Assembly (NCBI GenBank): GCA_035581425.1
Contig: DATJVP010000063.1
Location: 1 to 32,508, forward strand
From: DASZHJ01 sp035581425
GTDB taxonomy: Bacteria > Pseudomonadota > Alphaproteobacteria > ATCC43930 > CGMCC-115725
Length of the DNA: 32,508 nucleotides
Reading direction: 5' to 3'
A model generated the notes under the pieces. It was not told the DNA's origin, made no database searches, and was given only the letters and a program-made list of their open reading frames with translations. A program made the translations under genes and the position numbers. This document shows positions 15,835 through 23,767 of this stretch, piece by piece; within the stretch, counting starts at the first letter, position 1, and each line of letters opens with the position of its first letter.

Positions 15835-18345
15835 ATGCGAACCCATGCGCGCGCGGTAGTGATCGGCGGCGGTGTCGTCGGCGTCAGCACGCTCTATCAC
15901 CTCGCGAGAAAGGGCTGGTCCGATGCCGTGCTTGTCGAGCGGAAGGAGCTGACCTCGGGCTCGACCTGGCACGCGGCGGGATTGCTGCCGCTCTTCAACC
16001 TCAGCTACTCCGTGGGCCAGATCCACAAATACTCGGTGCGGCTTTACAAGACGCTGGAGCGCGAGACGGGCCAGCACGTTGGCCTGCGCGAGGTCACGAA
16101 CATCCGCCTCGCCTGCACCGCCGATCGCCTCGACGAGTACAAATACTACGCGGGCGTTGCCGCGACGATCGGCGTCCCCGTGAAATTCCTTTCGCCCGCG
16201 GAGGTAAAGGAGATCTGGCCGCTTTGCAATGTCGAGGGCGTGATTGGCGCGATCCAGCATCCCGAGGACGGCTATATCCAGCCCGCCGACCTGACGCAGG
16301 CGCTCGCGAAGGGCGCGCGCGCCGGCGGCGCCGAGATCTACCGGCAGACCGCGGTGACCGCGATCCTCGCGACGCCCGCGGGCGAATGGCTGGTGCGGAC
16401 CGACAAGGGCGACATCGTCTGCGAGCACGTGATCTCCGCGACCGGCAGCTTCGCGCGCAAGACCGGCGAGATGGTCGGTCTCGACGTACCCGTATTGCCG
16501 GTCCAGCACCAGTACATCGTCACCGAGCCGCATCCCGCGATCGAGGAGCGCCGCCGCCGCGGCTTCCCGGAAATGGGAGTGCTCCGGGAATCCGACGCTT
16601 CCTACTACATGCGCGAGGAGAATGCGGGGCTGCTGCTCGGTCCCTATGAAGTGGGCGCGCCCGCCTGCTACCTCGACGGGCCCAGCGCCGACGCGGAGTA
16701 CGAGCTCTTTCCCGACGACCTCGACCGCCTCGCGCCGCACATCGAGGCCGCGATCGCGCGCGTGCCGGCCTTCGGCGAAGTCGGGATCAAGAAAGTCTAC
16801 AACGGCGCCATTGCCTACACGCCCGACGGCAGCCCCATCATCGGCCCCGCCTGGGGTGTGCGGAACTTCTGGCTTAACGAGGGCCACAGCTTTGGCGTGA
16901 CCGCGGCGGGCGGCGCCGGGTGGCAGCTCGCGGAATGGATCGTCGAGGGCGAGCCCAGCATCGACATGATGGGTGTCGATCCCCGCCGCTTCGGATCCTA
17001 CGCCTCGCAGGGATATCTCCGCGAGAAGAACGAGGAGGCCTACGCCAAAGTCTTCACCGTGCACTATCCCGACGAGGAGCGGCCTGCAGCGCGGCCGCTG
17101 AAGCAATCGCCGTGTTATTCACGCATGAAGGCGTTGGGCGCGGTCTTCGGCACGGTCTATGGCTGGGAGCGGCCAAATTGGTTTGCGCCGCCGGGCTACG
17201 GTCTCGACGAGGCCGATCTCAAGACGCCGAACGTGCTCCTCAATGAGAACCACGCGCCGGCCGTGCCAGGCGAGCGACCGCGCGAGAAGTGGAGCTTCCG
17301 CCGCTCGAACTACTTCGAGCATGTCGGCCGGGAGTGTCGGCACGTGCATGAGAAGGTCGGTCTTCTGGACATGACGGCCTTCGCAAAATTCGAGGTCAGC
17401 GGTCCCGGTGCCGAGGCCTGGCTCGAGCGCACGCTGACGAATCGCGTGCCGAAGGCGGTCGGGCGAATCGCGCTGAGCTATCTCCTGTCCAAGAACGGCG
17501 GCGTGCGCTCGGAATTTACGGTGTTCCGCGAAGGCGAGCAGCGCTTCTACCTCGTCTCCGCGGGCGCGCTGGAGCGGCACGATCGGGATTATCTCCTGAA
17601 GCTGTGCCCGAGCGACGGCAGCGTCACGATCGAGTGCGTGACCACGCAGAACGGCGTGCTTGTCCTCGCGGGCCCGCGCGCACGCGACCTGCTGGAGCGC
17701 GTGACGGACGCCGATCTCTCGAACGCCTCCTTCCCTTGGCTCAGCGGGAAGATGATCGATGTCGGCGCCGCACGGAGCCGTGCGCTCCGGGTCAATTTCG
17801 TGGGCGAGCTCGGTTGGGAGCTACATCACCCGATCGAGATGCAGACCCACATCTTCGACCGTCTGATGGCGGCCGGGCGCGAGTTCGATCTGAAGCCCTT
17901 CGGCATTCGCGCGATGGATTCGCTGCGGCTGGAGAAGTCCTACCGGCTCATTCCGCGCGAGCTCTCGATCGAATATGCGGCCTTGGAGTCCGGTCTCGAC
18001 CGGTTCGTGCGTCTCGACAACCGCGACTTCCTCGGCCGCGCGGCGCTGCTCGATTGGCAGAAGCGCGGCTTCCGCAATCGTCTCGTGACGATGGAAGTGC
18101 ACGGCATCACCGATACCGACGCCCGCGGCTCGGAGCCGGTCTATCGCGGCGGCGAGCTCGTGGGACGCTGCACCTCCGGGGGCTATGGCTGGCGTCTCGG
18201 CAAGTCGCTGGCGCTCGCGATGGTCCCGCCGGAGCTCGCTCAGACCGGCACCGAGCTCGAACTCGTCATCCTCGGCGAGCGCCGTAAGGCCTCGGTGATC
18301 CCAGAGTCCCCCTTCGACCCCAAGAACGAGCGGCTCCGAGCCTAG
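15835..18345 (+). CDS. Dimethylglycine/sarcosine dehydrogenase-like flavoprotein with GcvT domain
   Basis: 836 residues, the length of DMGDH/sarcosine dehydrogenase-type enzymes. Domains in order are an FAD-binding DAO domain (about 5-380; G11-x-G13-x-x-G16), a linker FAO_M-like domain (about 380-440), a GcvT aminomethyltransferase-like domain (about 470-730) and a GcvT C-terminal barrel (about 740-830). H46 in SGSTWHAAGL matches the histidine that covalently binds FAD in DMGDH. Such enzymes oxidise N-methyl groups in the flavin domain and can pass the one-carbon unit to tetrahydrofolate in the GcvT domain. The likely substrate is a tertiary or secondary N-methyl amino acid; dimethylglycine itself is not proven. 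It closes the plus-strand run and faces another candidate demethylase on the opposite strand. Confidence 0.87.
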   Translation: MRTHARAVVIGGGVVGVSTLYHLARKGWSDAVLVERKELTSGSTWHAAGLLPLFNLSYSVGQIHKYSVRLYKTLERETGQHVGLREVTNIRLACTADRLDEYKYYAGVAATIGVPVKFLSPAEVKEIWPLCNVEGVIGAIQHPEDGYIQPADLTQALAKGARAGGAEIYRQTAVTAILATPAGEWLVRTDKGDIVCEHVISATGSFARKTGEMVGLDVPVLPVQHQYIVTEPHPAIEERRRRGFPEMGVLRESDASYYMREENAGLLLGPYEVGAPACYLDGPSADAEYELFPDDLDRLAPHIEAAIARVPAFGEVGIKKVYNGAIAYTPDGSPIIGPAWGVRNFWLNEGHSFGVTAAGGAGWQLAEWIVEGEPSIDMMGVDPRRFGSYASQGYLREKNEEAYAKVFTVHYPDEERPAARPLKQSPCYSRMKALGAVFGTVYGWERPNWFAPPGYGLDEADLKTPNVLLNENHAPAVPGERPREKWSFRRSNYFEHVGRECRHVHEKVGLLDMTAFAKFEVSGPGAEAWLERTLTNRVPKAVGRIALSYLLSKNGGVRSEFTVFREGEQRFYLVSAGALERHDRDYLLKLCPSDGSVTIECVTTQNGVLVLAGPRARDLLERVTDADLSNASFPWLSGKMIDVGAARSRALRVNFVGELGWELHHPIEMQTHIFDRLMAAGREFDLKPFGIRAMDSLRLEKSYRLIPRELSIEYAALESGLDRFVRLDNRDFLGRAALLDWQKRGFRNRLVTMEVHGITDTDARGSEPVYRGGELVGRCTSGGYGWRLGKSLALAMVPPELAQTGTELELVILGERRKASVIPESPFDPKNERLRA

Positions 18346-18353
18346 AACCCGCT

Positions 18354-18367
18354 CCCCCTCGAGGGGG
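18354..18367. terminator. Candidate bidirectional terminator palindrome
   Basis: CCCCCTCGAGGGGG is a perfect 14-base palindrome in the 25-base gap between two convergent genes, where a terminator is expected. The stem can extend by GC with one bulged T on the left arm. There is no T tract after it on either strand, so intrinsic termination is only possible, not shown. Confidence 0.4.
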
Positions 18368-18370
18368 CAA

Positions 18371-20416
18371 CTACAAATCCTTCGCGATCCGCAGCGCGTC
18401 GTAGATGGCGGCGTGGATGTTGCGGGAGGAGACGGCGTCGCCGATGCGGTAGAGCAGGTAGGCGCCGTCGGGGTTGCGAGTCACTTGCTGCGGGCGGCTC
18501 GCGATCCAGGCGTCGTAGTCGACCTCGCCCATATTGCGCGAGCCAGGCTTCAAGGCGAAGTAGAGCTCGTCGAGCGGCAAGGTGCCATGCTCGACGACGA
18601 CTTGGTCGACGACGCGCTCGTGACGGGAGCGGTCATACTCGTTGAAGAGCATCGCCACGAGCCGGTTGCCTTCGCGCTTGATCCCCTGCAAGCGAAGCAT
18701 CAACGACACCGTGACGCCGTGCCGTGCGAAGGCGCGGAAATAAGCGGGATAGTTGATGCCGCCGACATCCGGGGCGAGCACGCGCTCGGGGGTCACGAAT
18801 TCAAGCGATGAGCCCGCCGCCGCGATGAATTCCGCTGCTGTCATCCCGGGATGGGCGCCGTTGTCGTCGAAGAGGAGCACGGAGCCCGCGGGCTTTGCCG
18901 CGCCGGAGAGAATATCCCAGGCGGTGGTCGCGAGCTCGGCACCCTCGTCGAGGAACGAGGTGTTGGGCAGACCGCCGGTTGCGACGATCACGACATCGGG
19001 CGCCTCGCTGAGAACATCCGCGGCCTCGGCATAGATGTTGTAGCGGAACTCGACGCCGAGCCTCGCGCATTCCCCTAGGCGCCAGTCGACGATGCCGAGG
19101 ATCTCGCGACGACGCCTGAGTGCGGCGGCGACGCGGAGCTGGCCGCCGGCCTCGCTCGCGGCTTCGAAGACCGTCACCGCATGGCCGCGCGCTCCGGCGA
19201 CGCGCGCGGCCTCGAGGCCGGCAGGACCGGCACCCACGACGACGACCTTGCGCGGGGGACCCGCGCTCCGCGCGACCGCGTGCGGCATCGTCGCCTCGCG
19301 CCCCGTCGCGGCATTGTGGATGCAGAGCGCGTCGCCGCCGTAATAGATGCGGTCGATGCAATAACCCATGCCGACGCAAGGCAGGATTTCGCTCTCGCGG
19401 CCGGCTGCGACCTTGCTCGCGATGTGAGGATCGGCGATGTGTGCTCGCGTCATGCCGACCATGTCGAGCTTGCCGGAGGAAACCGCGTGGCGGGCAGTCG
19501 CGACGTCTTGGATGCGTGCGGCGTGGAACACAGGGAACCGCGTCGCCGCTCGCACCTCGCCGGCGAAATCGAGGTGCGGCGCCGAGCGCTCTCCCATGCC
19601 GGGAATGACATGCGCAAGCGCCTCGTCGGTGTCGATGTGGCCGCGGATCACGTTGATGAAGTCGATCATGCCGCTCCGCGCGAGCCGGCGCGCGATCTCG
19701 ATGCCCTCCTCCCGCGAGAGACCGCGGTCCCAATCCTCGTCGCAGACCATGCGCACGCCGACGATGAACTCGGCGCCGATCCGCACGCGGATCGCGCGCA
19801 GCACCTCCTCGGCGAAGCGGATGCGGCTCTCCAAGCGCCCGTTATACTCGTCGTCGCGCTTGTTGGTGGCGGGCGACCAGAACTGGTCGAGGAGATGGCC
19901 GTAGCATTCGACCTCGATGCCATCGAGCCCCGCCGCCCGGCAGCGCTCGGCGGCGTCGGCGTAGTCGCGCGTGACACGCGCGAAGTCCCAATCCTCCATC
20001 GCCTTCGGAAAAGCGCGGTGTGCGGGCTCGCGCACGGGCGAGGGCGCGATCACCGGCAGCCAATCGGCCGTGCTCCAGGAGGTGCGGCGTCCCAGATGCG
20101 TGATCTGGATCATTATCGCGGCCCCATGCGAGTGGACGGACCCCGCGAGCTCCGCAAGCCACGGCACCACCTCGTCCCGGTAGAGCAGGATGTTGCCGAA
20201 GGCCGGGGGGCTGTCGGGCGAGACGACGGCGGAGCCGCCGATCATGGTGAGTGCGATGCCGCCGCGCGCCTTCTCCGCATGATAGAGGCGGTAGCGCTCC
20301 TTGGGCATGCCGCCCTCGGTATAGAAGGGCTCGTGCGCGGTTGACATGAAGCGGTTGCGCAACGTCAGATGCTTCAGTCGAAGGGGCTGCAACAGCGGAT
20401 CGCCGGTGGCCGTCAC
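18371..20416 (-). CDS. OYE-type NADH:flavin oxidoreductase, N-methylproline demethylase/TMADH-like
   Basis: 681 residues from GTG 20416, which has GGAAGGGAAG upstream (an in-frame ATG at 20458 is less likely). Residues 1-340 are an FMN-binding TIM barrel of the old-yellow-enzyme family, with ITHLGRR and ECYGHLLDQFWSPATNKR. The iron-sulfur segment at 347-365 holds C347, C353 and C365. The C-terminal half is an FAD/NAD(P)-binding unit (VVVVGAGPAGLEAARVAGARG at about 391-411). This architecture is shared with trimethylamine dehydrogenase, 2,4-dienoyl-CoA reductase and N-methylproline demethylases of stachydrine catabolism. From memory, the CVGxxYC-type segment and CIHNAATGRE fit the last group. 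Compared with TMADH, one cluster cysteine is Met (M350), and no Cys occurs before residue 159, so a 6-S-cysteinyl FMN is excluded. The likely reaction is oxidative N-demethylation of an N-methyl imino or amino acid. Confidence 0.83.
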   Translation of the reverse strand: MTATGDPLLQPLRLKHLTLRNRFMSTAHEPFYTEGGMPKERYRLYHAEKARGGIALTMIGGSAVVSPDSPPAFGNILLYRDEVVPWLAELAGSVHSHGAAIMIQITHLGRRTSWSTADWLPVIAPSPVREPAHRAFPKAMEDWDFARVTRDYADAAERCRAAGLDGIEVECYGHLLDQFWSPATNKRDDEYNGRLESRIRFAEEVLRAIRVRIGAEFIVGVRMVCDEDWDRGLSREEGIEIARRLARSGMIDFINVIRGHIDTDEALAHVIPGMGERSAPHLDFAGEVRAATRFPVFHAARIQDVATARHAVSSGKLDMVGMTRAHIADPHIASKVAAGRESEILPCVGMGYCIDRIYYGGDALCIHNAATGREATMPHAVARSAGPPRKVVVVGAGPAGLEAARVAGARGHAVTVFEAASEAGGQLRVAAALRRRREILGIVDWRLGECARLGVEFRYNIYAEAADVLSEAPDVVIVATGGLPNTSFLDEGAELATTAWDILSGAAKPAGSVLLFDDNGAHPGMTAAEFIAAAGSSLEFVTPERVLAPDVGGINYPAYFRAFARHGVTVSLMLRLQGIKREGNRLVAMLFNEYDRSRHERVVDQVVVEHGTLPLDELYFALKPGSRNMGEVDYDAWIASRPQQVTRNPDGAYLLYRIGDAVSSRNIHAAIYDALRIAKDL

Positions 20417-20431
20417 GTGCGCTTCCCTTCC

Positions 20432-20468
20432 TTGACATTGCCCAAACCCGCGGCACATCCGCTATTCT
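20432..20468 (+). promoter_or_regulatory. Candidate promoter for the ureohydrolase-ALDH operon
   Basis: In the 101-base divergent gap, TTGACA (20432-20437) is immediately followed by TTGCCC (20438-20443), with TATTCT at 20463-20468. TTGCCC to TATTCT is a 19-base spacer, long but workable; TTGACA is 25 bases away, too far to pair. On the minus strand TTCGCA and CAGAAT with a 17-base spacer could serve the divergent demethylase gene, also weakly. Start-site mapping would be needed. Confidence 0.3.
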
Positions 20469-20517
20469 GCACCGCCGGACGATTGATGCGAAGGACGCCC
20501 TTTCCCGGGAGAAGAGG

Positions 20518-21471
20518 ATGACGGTGGGATCGAGTTCCACCATCGGAGCGATGTTCGGGGCCGCGAGCAGCGGGACCTTCCTGGGCTTGCCCGCGGGCTC
20601 GCTGGAGGCGCTTCGGGGCTCGGCGGCGGCGATCTTGGGCGCACCCGCCGCAACGCCCTATCCCTCGGTCGGGCCTTATTGCGCGGGCGGGCCAGCAGCG
20701 ATCCGCGCGGGCATCGCGAATTGGGAGGGGGCGCGGGATCACTGCGACTTCGATCTCGGCGGCAGGATGGTCCCGGAGGGCATGACGGTCGTCGACTGCG
20801 GCGATCTCCCCTACGACGCGGGCGATGCCGCCGGGAACCGCCAGCGGATCACGCGAGCGGTGACGCATATCCTCGATGCCGGCGCGGTTCCGGTGGTGCT
20901 CGGCGGCGATGATTCGATTCCGATCCCGATGTTTCAGGCGTTCCGGGATCGGGGCAAGTTCACGGTCCTGCAGGTCGATGCGCACATCGACTTCCGCGAC
21001 GAGGTCCAGGGTATCAAGCTCGGCCTCTCCAGCACCATGCGGCGCGCGAGCGAAATGGGCTGGATCGAGCGCATCATCGAGGTGGGAGCGCGCGGCACCG
21101 GCAGCGCCCGCGTCAGCGACTACCGCGACGCACTCGAGGCGGGCGTCAAGTTCGTGCTCGCTGACGAAATCCATTTTCACGGAATCGAGCGCGCGCTCGA
21201 GCACGTCGAGGAGGGCGCCAACGTGCTCGTCACCGTCGATTGCGACGGACTCGACCCCGCGGTGATGCCGGCGGTGATCGGCCCCGCGCCCGGCGGCCTT
21301 TCCTATTGGCAGGTCGTGGGATTGATGCGCGGCATCGCCAGCAAGGCGCGGATCGCGTCCTTCGACATCGTGGAATTCATGCCCGAGAGGGATCGGGATC
21401 AACTCGGAGCTCTCACCGCAGCACGGCTCGTCGCCAATGCCGTGGGCCTGATCTGCCGGGGCAAGAAGTGA
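20518..21471 (+). CDS. Divergent ureohydrolase-family protein with altered metal site
   Basis: A 317-residue arginase/agmatinase-fold protein, the second in the window and only distantly like the first. It keeps D154, H156 and D158 (DAHID) and D241 and D243 (DCDGLDP). The first manganese ligand, normally His in GGDH, is Asp here (D132, in GGDDSIP). The usual HGT loop between the metal motifs is replaced by GLSSTMRRA, so a second conserved His is missing. Asp can bind manganese, so the protein may still be an enzyme with a shifted substrate or metal preference; a non-catalytic role is also possible. Guanidino, formimino or amidino substrates are the family range. It starts an operon with a racemase-family gene (10 bases downstream) and is preceded by GGGAGAAGAGG. 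Confidence 0.82.
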   Translation: MTVGSSSTIGAMFGAASSGTFLGLPAGSLEALRGSAAAILGAPAATPYPSVGPYCAGGPAAIRAGIANWEGARDHCDFDLGGRMVPEGMTVVDCGDLPYDAGDAAGNRQRITRAVTHILDAGAVPVVLGGDDSIPIPMFQAFRDRGKFTVLQVDAHIDFRDEVQGIKLGLSSTMRRASEMGWIERIIEVGARGTGSARVSDYRDALEAGVKFVLADEIHFHGIERALEHVEEGANVLVTVDCDGLDPAVMPAVIGPAPGGLSYWQVVGLMRGIASKARIASFDIVEFMPERDRDQLGALTAARLVANAVGLICRGKK

Positions 21472-21481
21472 AGGAGATACT

Positions 21482-22216
21482 ATGACGGTCTACAAGACGC
21501 GGCGCGGCGCGCGCAATTACGGGCAGGCGATCGGCATCCTGCAATTGGACTGCTCGCTGCCCTTCATCCCCGGCGACGTCGACAACGCCAGCACCTACGC
21601 CTATCCCGTGCTCTATCGGGTGGTGCCGGGATTGTCGACGGCGGCGTGCCTCCGCGGCGCTCCCGATCTCGCGGCAGCCGCTGTCACGGAAGCACGCGAG
21701 CTCGAGCGGCAAGGCGTGCGCGCGATCGCCAGCGATTGCGGATTCATGCTGCAATTCCAGGACGCGGTCCGCCGGGCCGTCCGCATCCCCGTTTGGATGT
21801 CGAGCATGCTGCAGCTCCCGATGATCGCGGCGGGGCTCGGTTCCGACCGTCCCATCGCCGTCGTCACTGCGGACTCCTCGAACCTGACCCCGGAGTTCCT
21901 CGCGCGCGCGGGCGTCGCGGTGCGCAACCCCGTCCTCATTCTTGGCTTGCAGGAGATGCCGGAATTCAAATCGGCCGTTCTCGACGAGAAAGGCTCGATC
22001 AACGCAGATCTCATCGAGGAGGAGGTCGTGGGCGCGGTGCGGCGGGCGAAGGAACAGCAGCCGGACCTCGGTGCGATTCTCCTGGAATGCTCGATGCTGC
22101 CACCTTATGCGCGCGCGGTGCAGGACGCGGTCGATCTGCCGGTCTTCGACTTCGTCACCATGATCGACCACCTCTACGCCGCGACGCATCGTAAACGCTA
22201 CCAGGGCTTCTACTGA
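21482..22216 (+). CDS. Aspartate/glutamate racemase-family protein
   Basis: 244 residues with AAGGAG upstream of the ATG. The two catalytic cysteines of cofactor-independent racemases are present: C86 in AIASDCGFM and C203 in LLECSMLPPYA, each at the end of a beta strand in the two pseudo-symmetric halves. PIAVVTADSSNLTPEFL marks the second half. The family includes aspartate/glutamate and hydantoin racemases, maleate isomerases and arylmalonate decarboxylases. With both cysteines, racemisation or isomerisation is likely. It lies between the divergent ureohydrolase and ALDH7 genes, so it may invert an amino-acid intermediate of that pathway. The substrate is not identifiable. Confidence 0.85.
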   Translation: MTVYKTRRGARNYGQAIGILQLDCSLPFIPGDVDNASTYAYPVLYRVVPGLSTAACLRGAPDLAAAAVTEARELERQGVRAIASDCGFMLQFQDAVRRAVRIPVWMSSMLQLPMIAAGLGSDRPIAVVTADSSNLTPEFLARAGVAVRNPVLILGLQEMPEFKSAVLDEKGSINADLIEEEVVGAVRRAKEQQPDLGAILLECSMLPPYARAVQDAVDLPVFDFVTMIDHLYAATHRKRYQGFY

Positions 22217-22248
22217 ACAAATCCCAGCACGCGCAGGAGGAACCGACC

Positions 22249-23754
22249 ATGTCGTCCGCCGCAACGCTGCTCTCCACGCTCCAGATTCCCTTCTCCGAGA
22301 TCGCCGAAGGCGATATCGCCGTGCATTCGCCGATCGACGGCTCCGTCCTCGCGCATGTGCGCAGCGACGACTCCCGCGACGTCGACGAGAAAATCTCCCG
22401 CGCCGATGCGGCGTTCCGGAAATGGCGCATGGTGCCGGCGCCGCGGCGCGGCGAGCTTGTGCGGCTCCTCGGCGAGGAGCTGCGCGCGGCCAAGGATGCG
22501 CTCGGCCGTCTCGTCACCCTCGAGAACGGCAAGATCCACGAGGAGGGACGCGGCGAAGTGCAGGAGATGATCGACATCTGCGACTTCGCCGTGGGCCTCT
22601 CGCGCCAGCTCTACGGCCTCACCATCGCCTCCGAGCGGCCGGGCCATCGGATGATGGAGACGTGGCATCCGCTCTCTGCGGTCGGAGTGATCACCGCCTT
22701 CAATTTCCCCGTCGCGGTCTGGTCGTGGAACGCGGCGATCGCGCTGGTCTGCGGCGATCCCGTGGTCTGGAAGCCCTCGGAGAAGACGCCGCTGACCGCA
22801 CTCGCCTGCCAAGCACTTTTCCGTCGCGCGGCAGAGCGCTTCGGCGAGACGCCAGAGGGGCTCCTGGAGATTGTCCTCGGCGGGAGGGAAGCGGGCGAGC
22901 AGATCGCCAGCGACCGCCGGCTCGCGCTCGTGAGCGCAACCGGGAGCACCCGCATGGGGAAGGCGCTGGCGCCGGTCGTGGCGGGGCGGATGGGGCGCTC
23001 GCTCCTCGAGCTCGGCGGCAACAACGCCGCGATCATCGCGCCCTCCGCGGACCTCGACCTTGCCGCGCGCGCCATCGTCTTTTCGGCCGTCGGCACTGCG
23101 GGCCAGCGCTGTACTTCGCTGCGGCGCCTCATCGTCCATGAGGATGCGAAGGGCCGGCTCGTCGAGCGGCTGCAGAAAGCCTATGCTTCCGTCCGTGTCG
23201 GCGATCCTCTGGAGCCCGGCGTGCTCGTGGGCCCGCTCATCGACCGCCGCGCTTACGACGCAATGCAGGCCGCGTTGGTGCAAGCGCGGAAGGACGGCGG
23301 CTCCGTCATCGGCGGCGAGCGTGTGCTGGCGGAAAAGCATTCTAGTGCCTACTACGTGAAGCCAGCGCTTGTGACCATGCCCGCGCAGACCGAGATCGTG
23401 TGCCAGGAAACCTTCGCGCCCATCCTCTACGTCATGGCCTATCGCGATTTCGACGAGGCAATCCGCATGCAGAACGAGGTGCCGCAGGGCCTCGCCTCCA
23501 GCATCTTCACGGGCGATCTCCGCGAGGCCGAGGCCTTCATGAGCGTGGCCGGAAGCGATTGCGGCATCGTCAACGTCAATATCGGCCCGAGCGGCGCGGA
23601 GATCGGCGGCGCCTTCGGCGGCGAGAAGGACACTGGCGGGGGCCGCGAGTCGGGCTCCGATGCCTGGAAGTCATACATGCGCCGCTCCACCAACACCATC
23701 AACTACTCGCGCGAGCTGCCGCTCGCGCAGGGCATTCGCTTCGACATCGGCTGA
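22249..23754 (+). CDS. ALDH7-family semialdehyde dehydrogenase (piperideine-6-carboxylate dehydrogenase-like)
   Basis: A 501-residue NAD-dependent aldehyde dehydrogenase. The active-site residues are N152, K175, E254 and the nucleophile C288 (GQRCTS). Several stretches are characteristic of the ALDH7/antiquitin branch: the HRMMETWHPL segment, AFNFPVAVWSWNAA, VVWKPSEKTPLTALA and the C-terminal GGEKDTGGGRESGSDAWKSYMRR. Members oxidise alpha-aminoadipate semialdehyde, which is in equilibrium with piperideine-6-carboxylate, to alpha-aminoadipate in lysine and pipecolate breakdown; some handle betaine aldehyde or related semialdehydes. A strong AGGAGG precedes the ATG. In this island the enzyme would oxidise the aldehyde product of an amino- or imino-acid pathway. 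Confidence 0.88.
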   Translation: MSSAATLLSTLQIPFSEIAEGDIAVHSPIDGSVLAHVRSDDSRDVDEKISRADAAFRKWRMVPAPRRGELVRLLGEELRAAKDALGRLVTLENGKIHEEGRGEVQEMIDICDFAVGLSRQLYGLTIASERPGHRMMETWHPLSAVGVITAFNFPVAVWSWNAAIALVCGDPVVWKPSEKTPLTALACQALFRRAAERFGETPEGLLEIVLGGREAGEQIASDRRLALVSATGSTRMGKALAPVVAGRMGRSLLELGGNNAAIIAPSADLDLAARAIVFSAVGTAGQRCTSLRRLIVHEDAKGRLVERLQKAYASVRVGDPLEPGVLVGPLIDRRAYDAMQAALVQARKDGGSVIGGERVLAEKHSSAYYVKPALVTMPAQTEIVCQETFAPILYVMAYRDFDEAIRMQNEVPQGLASSIFTGDLREAEAFMSVAGSDCGIVNVNIGPSGAEIGGAFGGEKDTGGGRESGSDAWKSYMRRSTNTINYSRELPLAQGIRFDIG

Positions 23755-23767
23755 GCGGGGGATCGGC

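Noticed and set aside
15097..17106. A 669-codon open frame on the minus strand
   Set aside because: It runs antisense to the CoxG-fusion, GFA and DMGDH-like genes, all with clear motifs. Its protein is His/Arg/Asp-rich without domains, as expected for an antisense shadow in GC-rich DNA.
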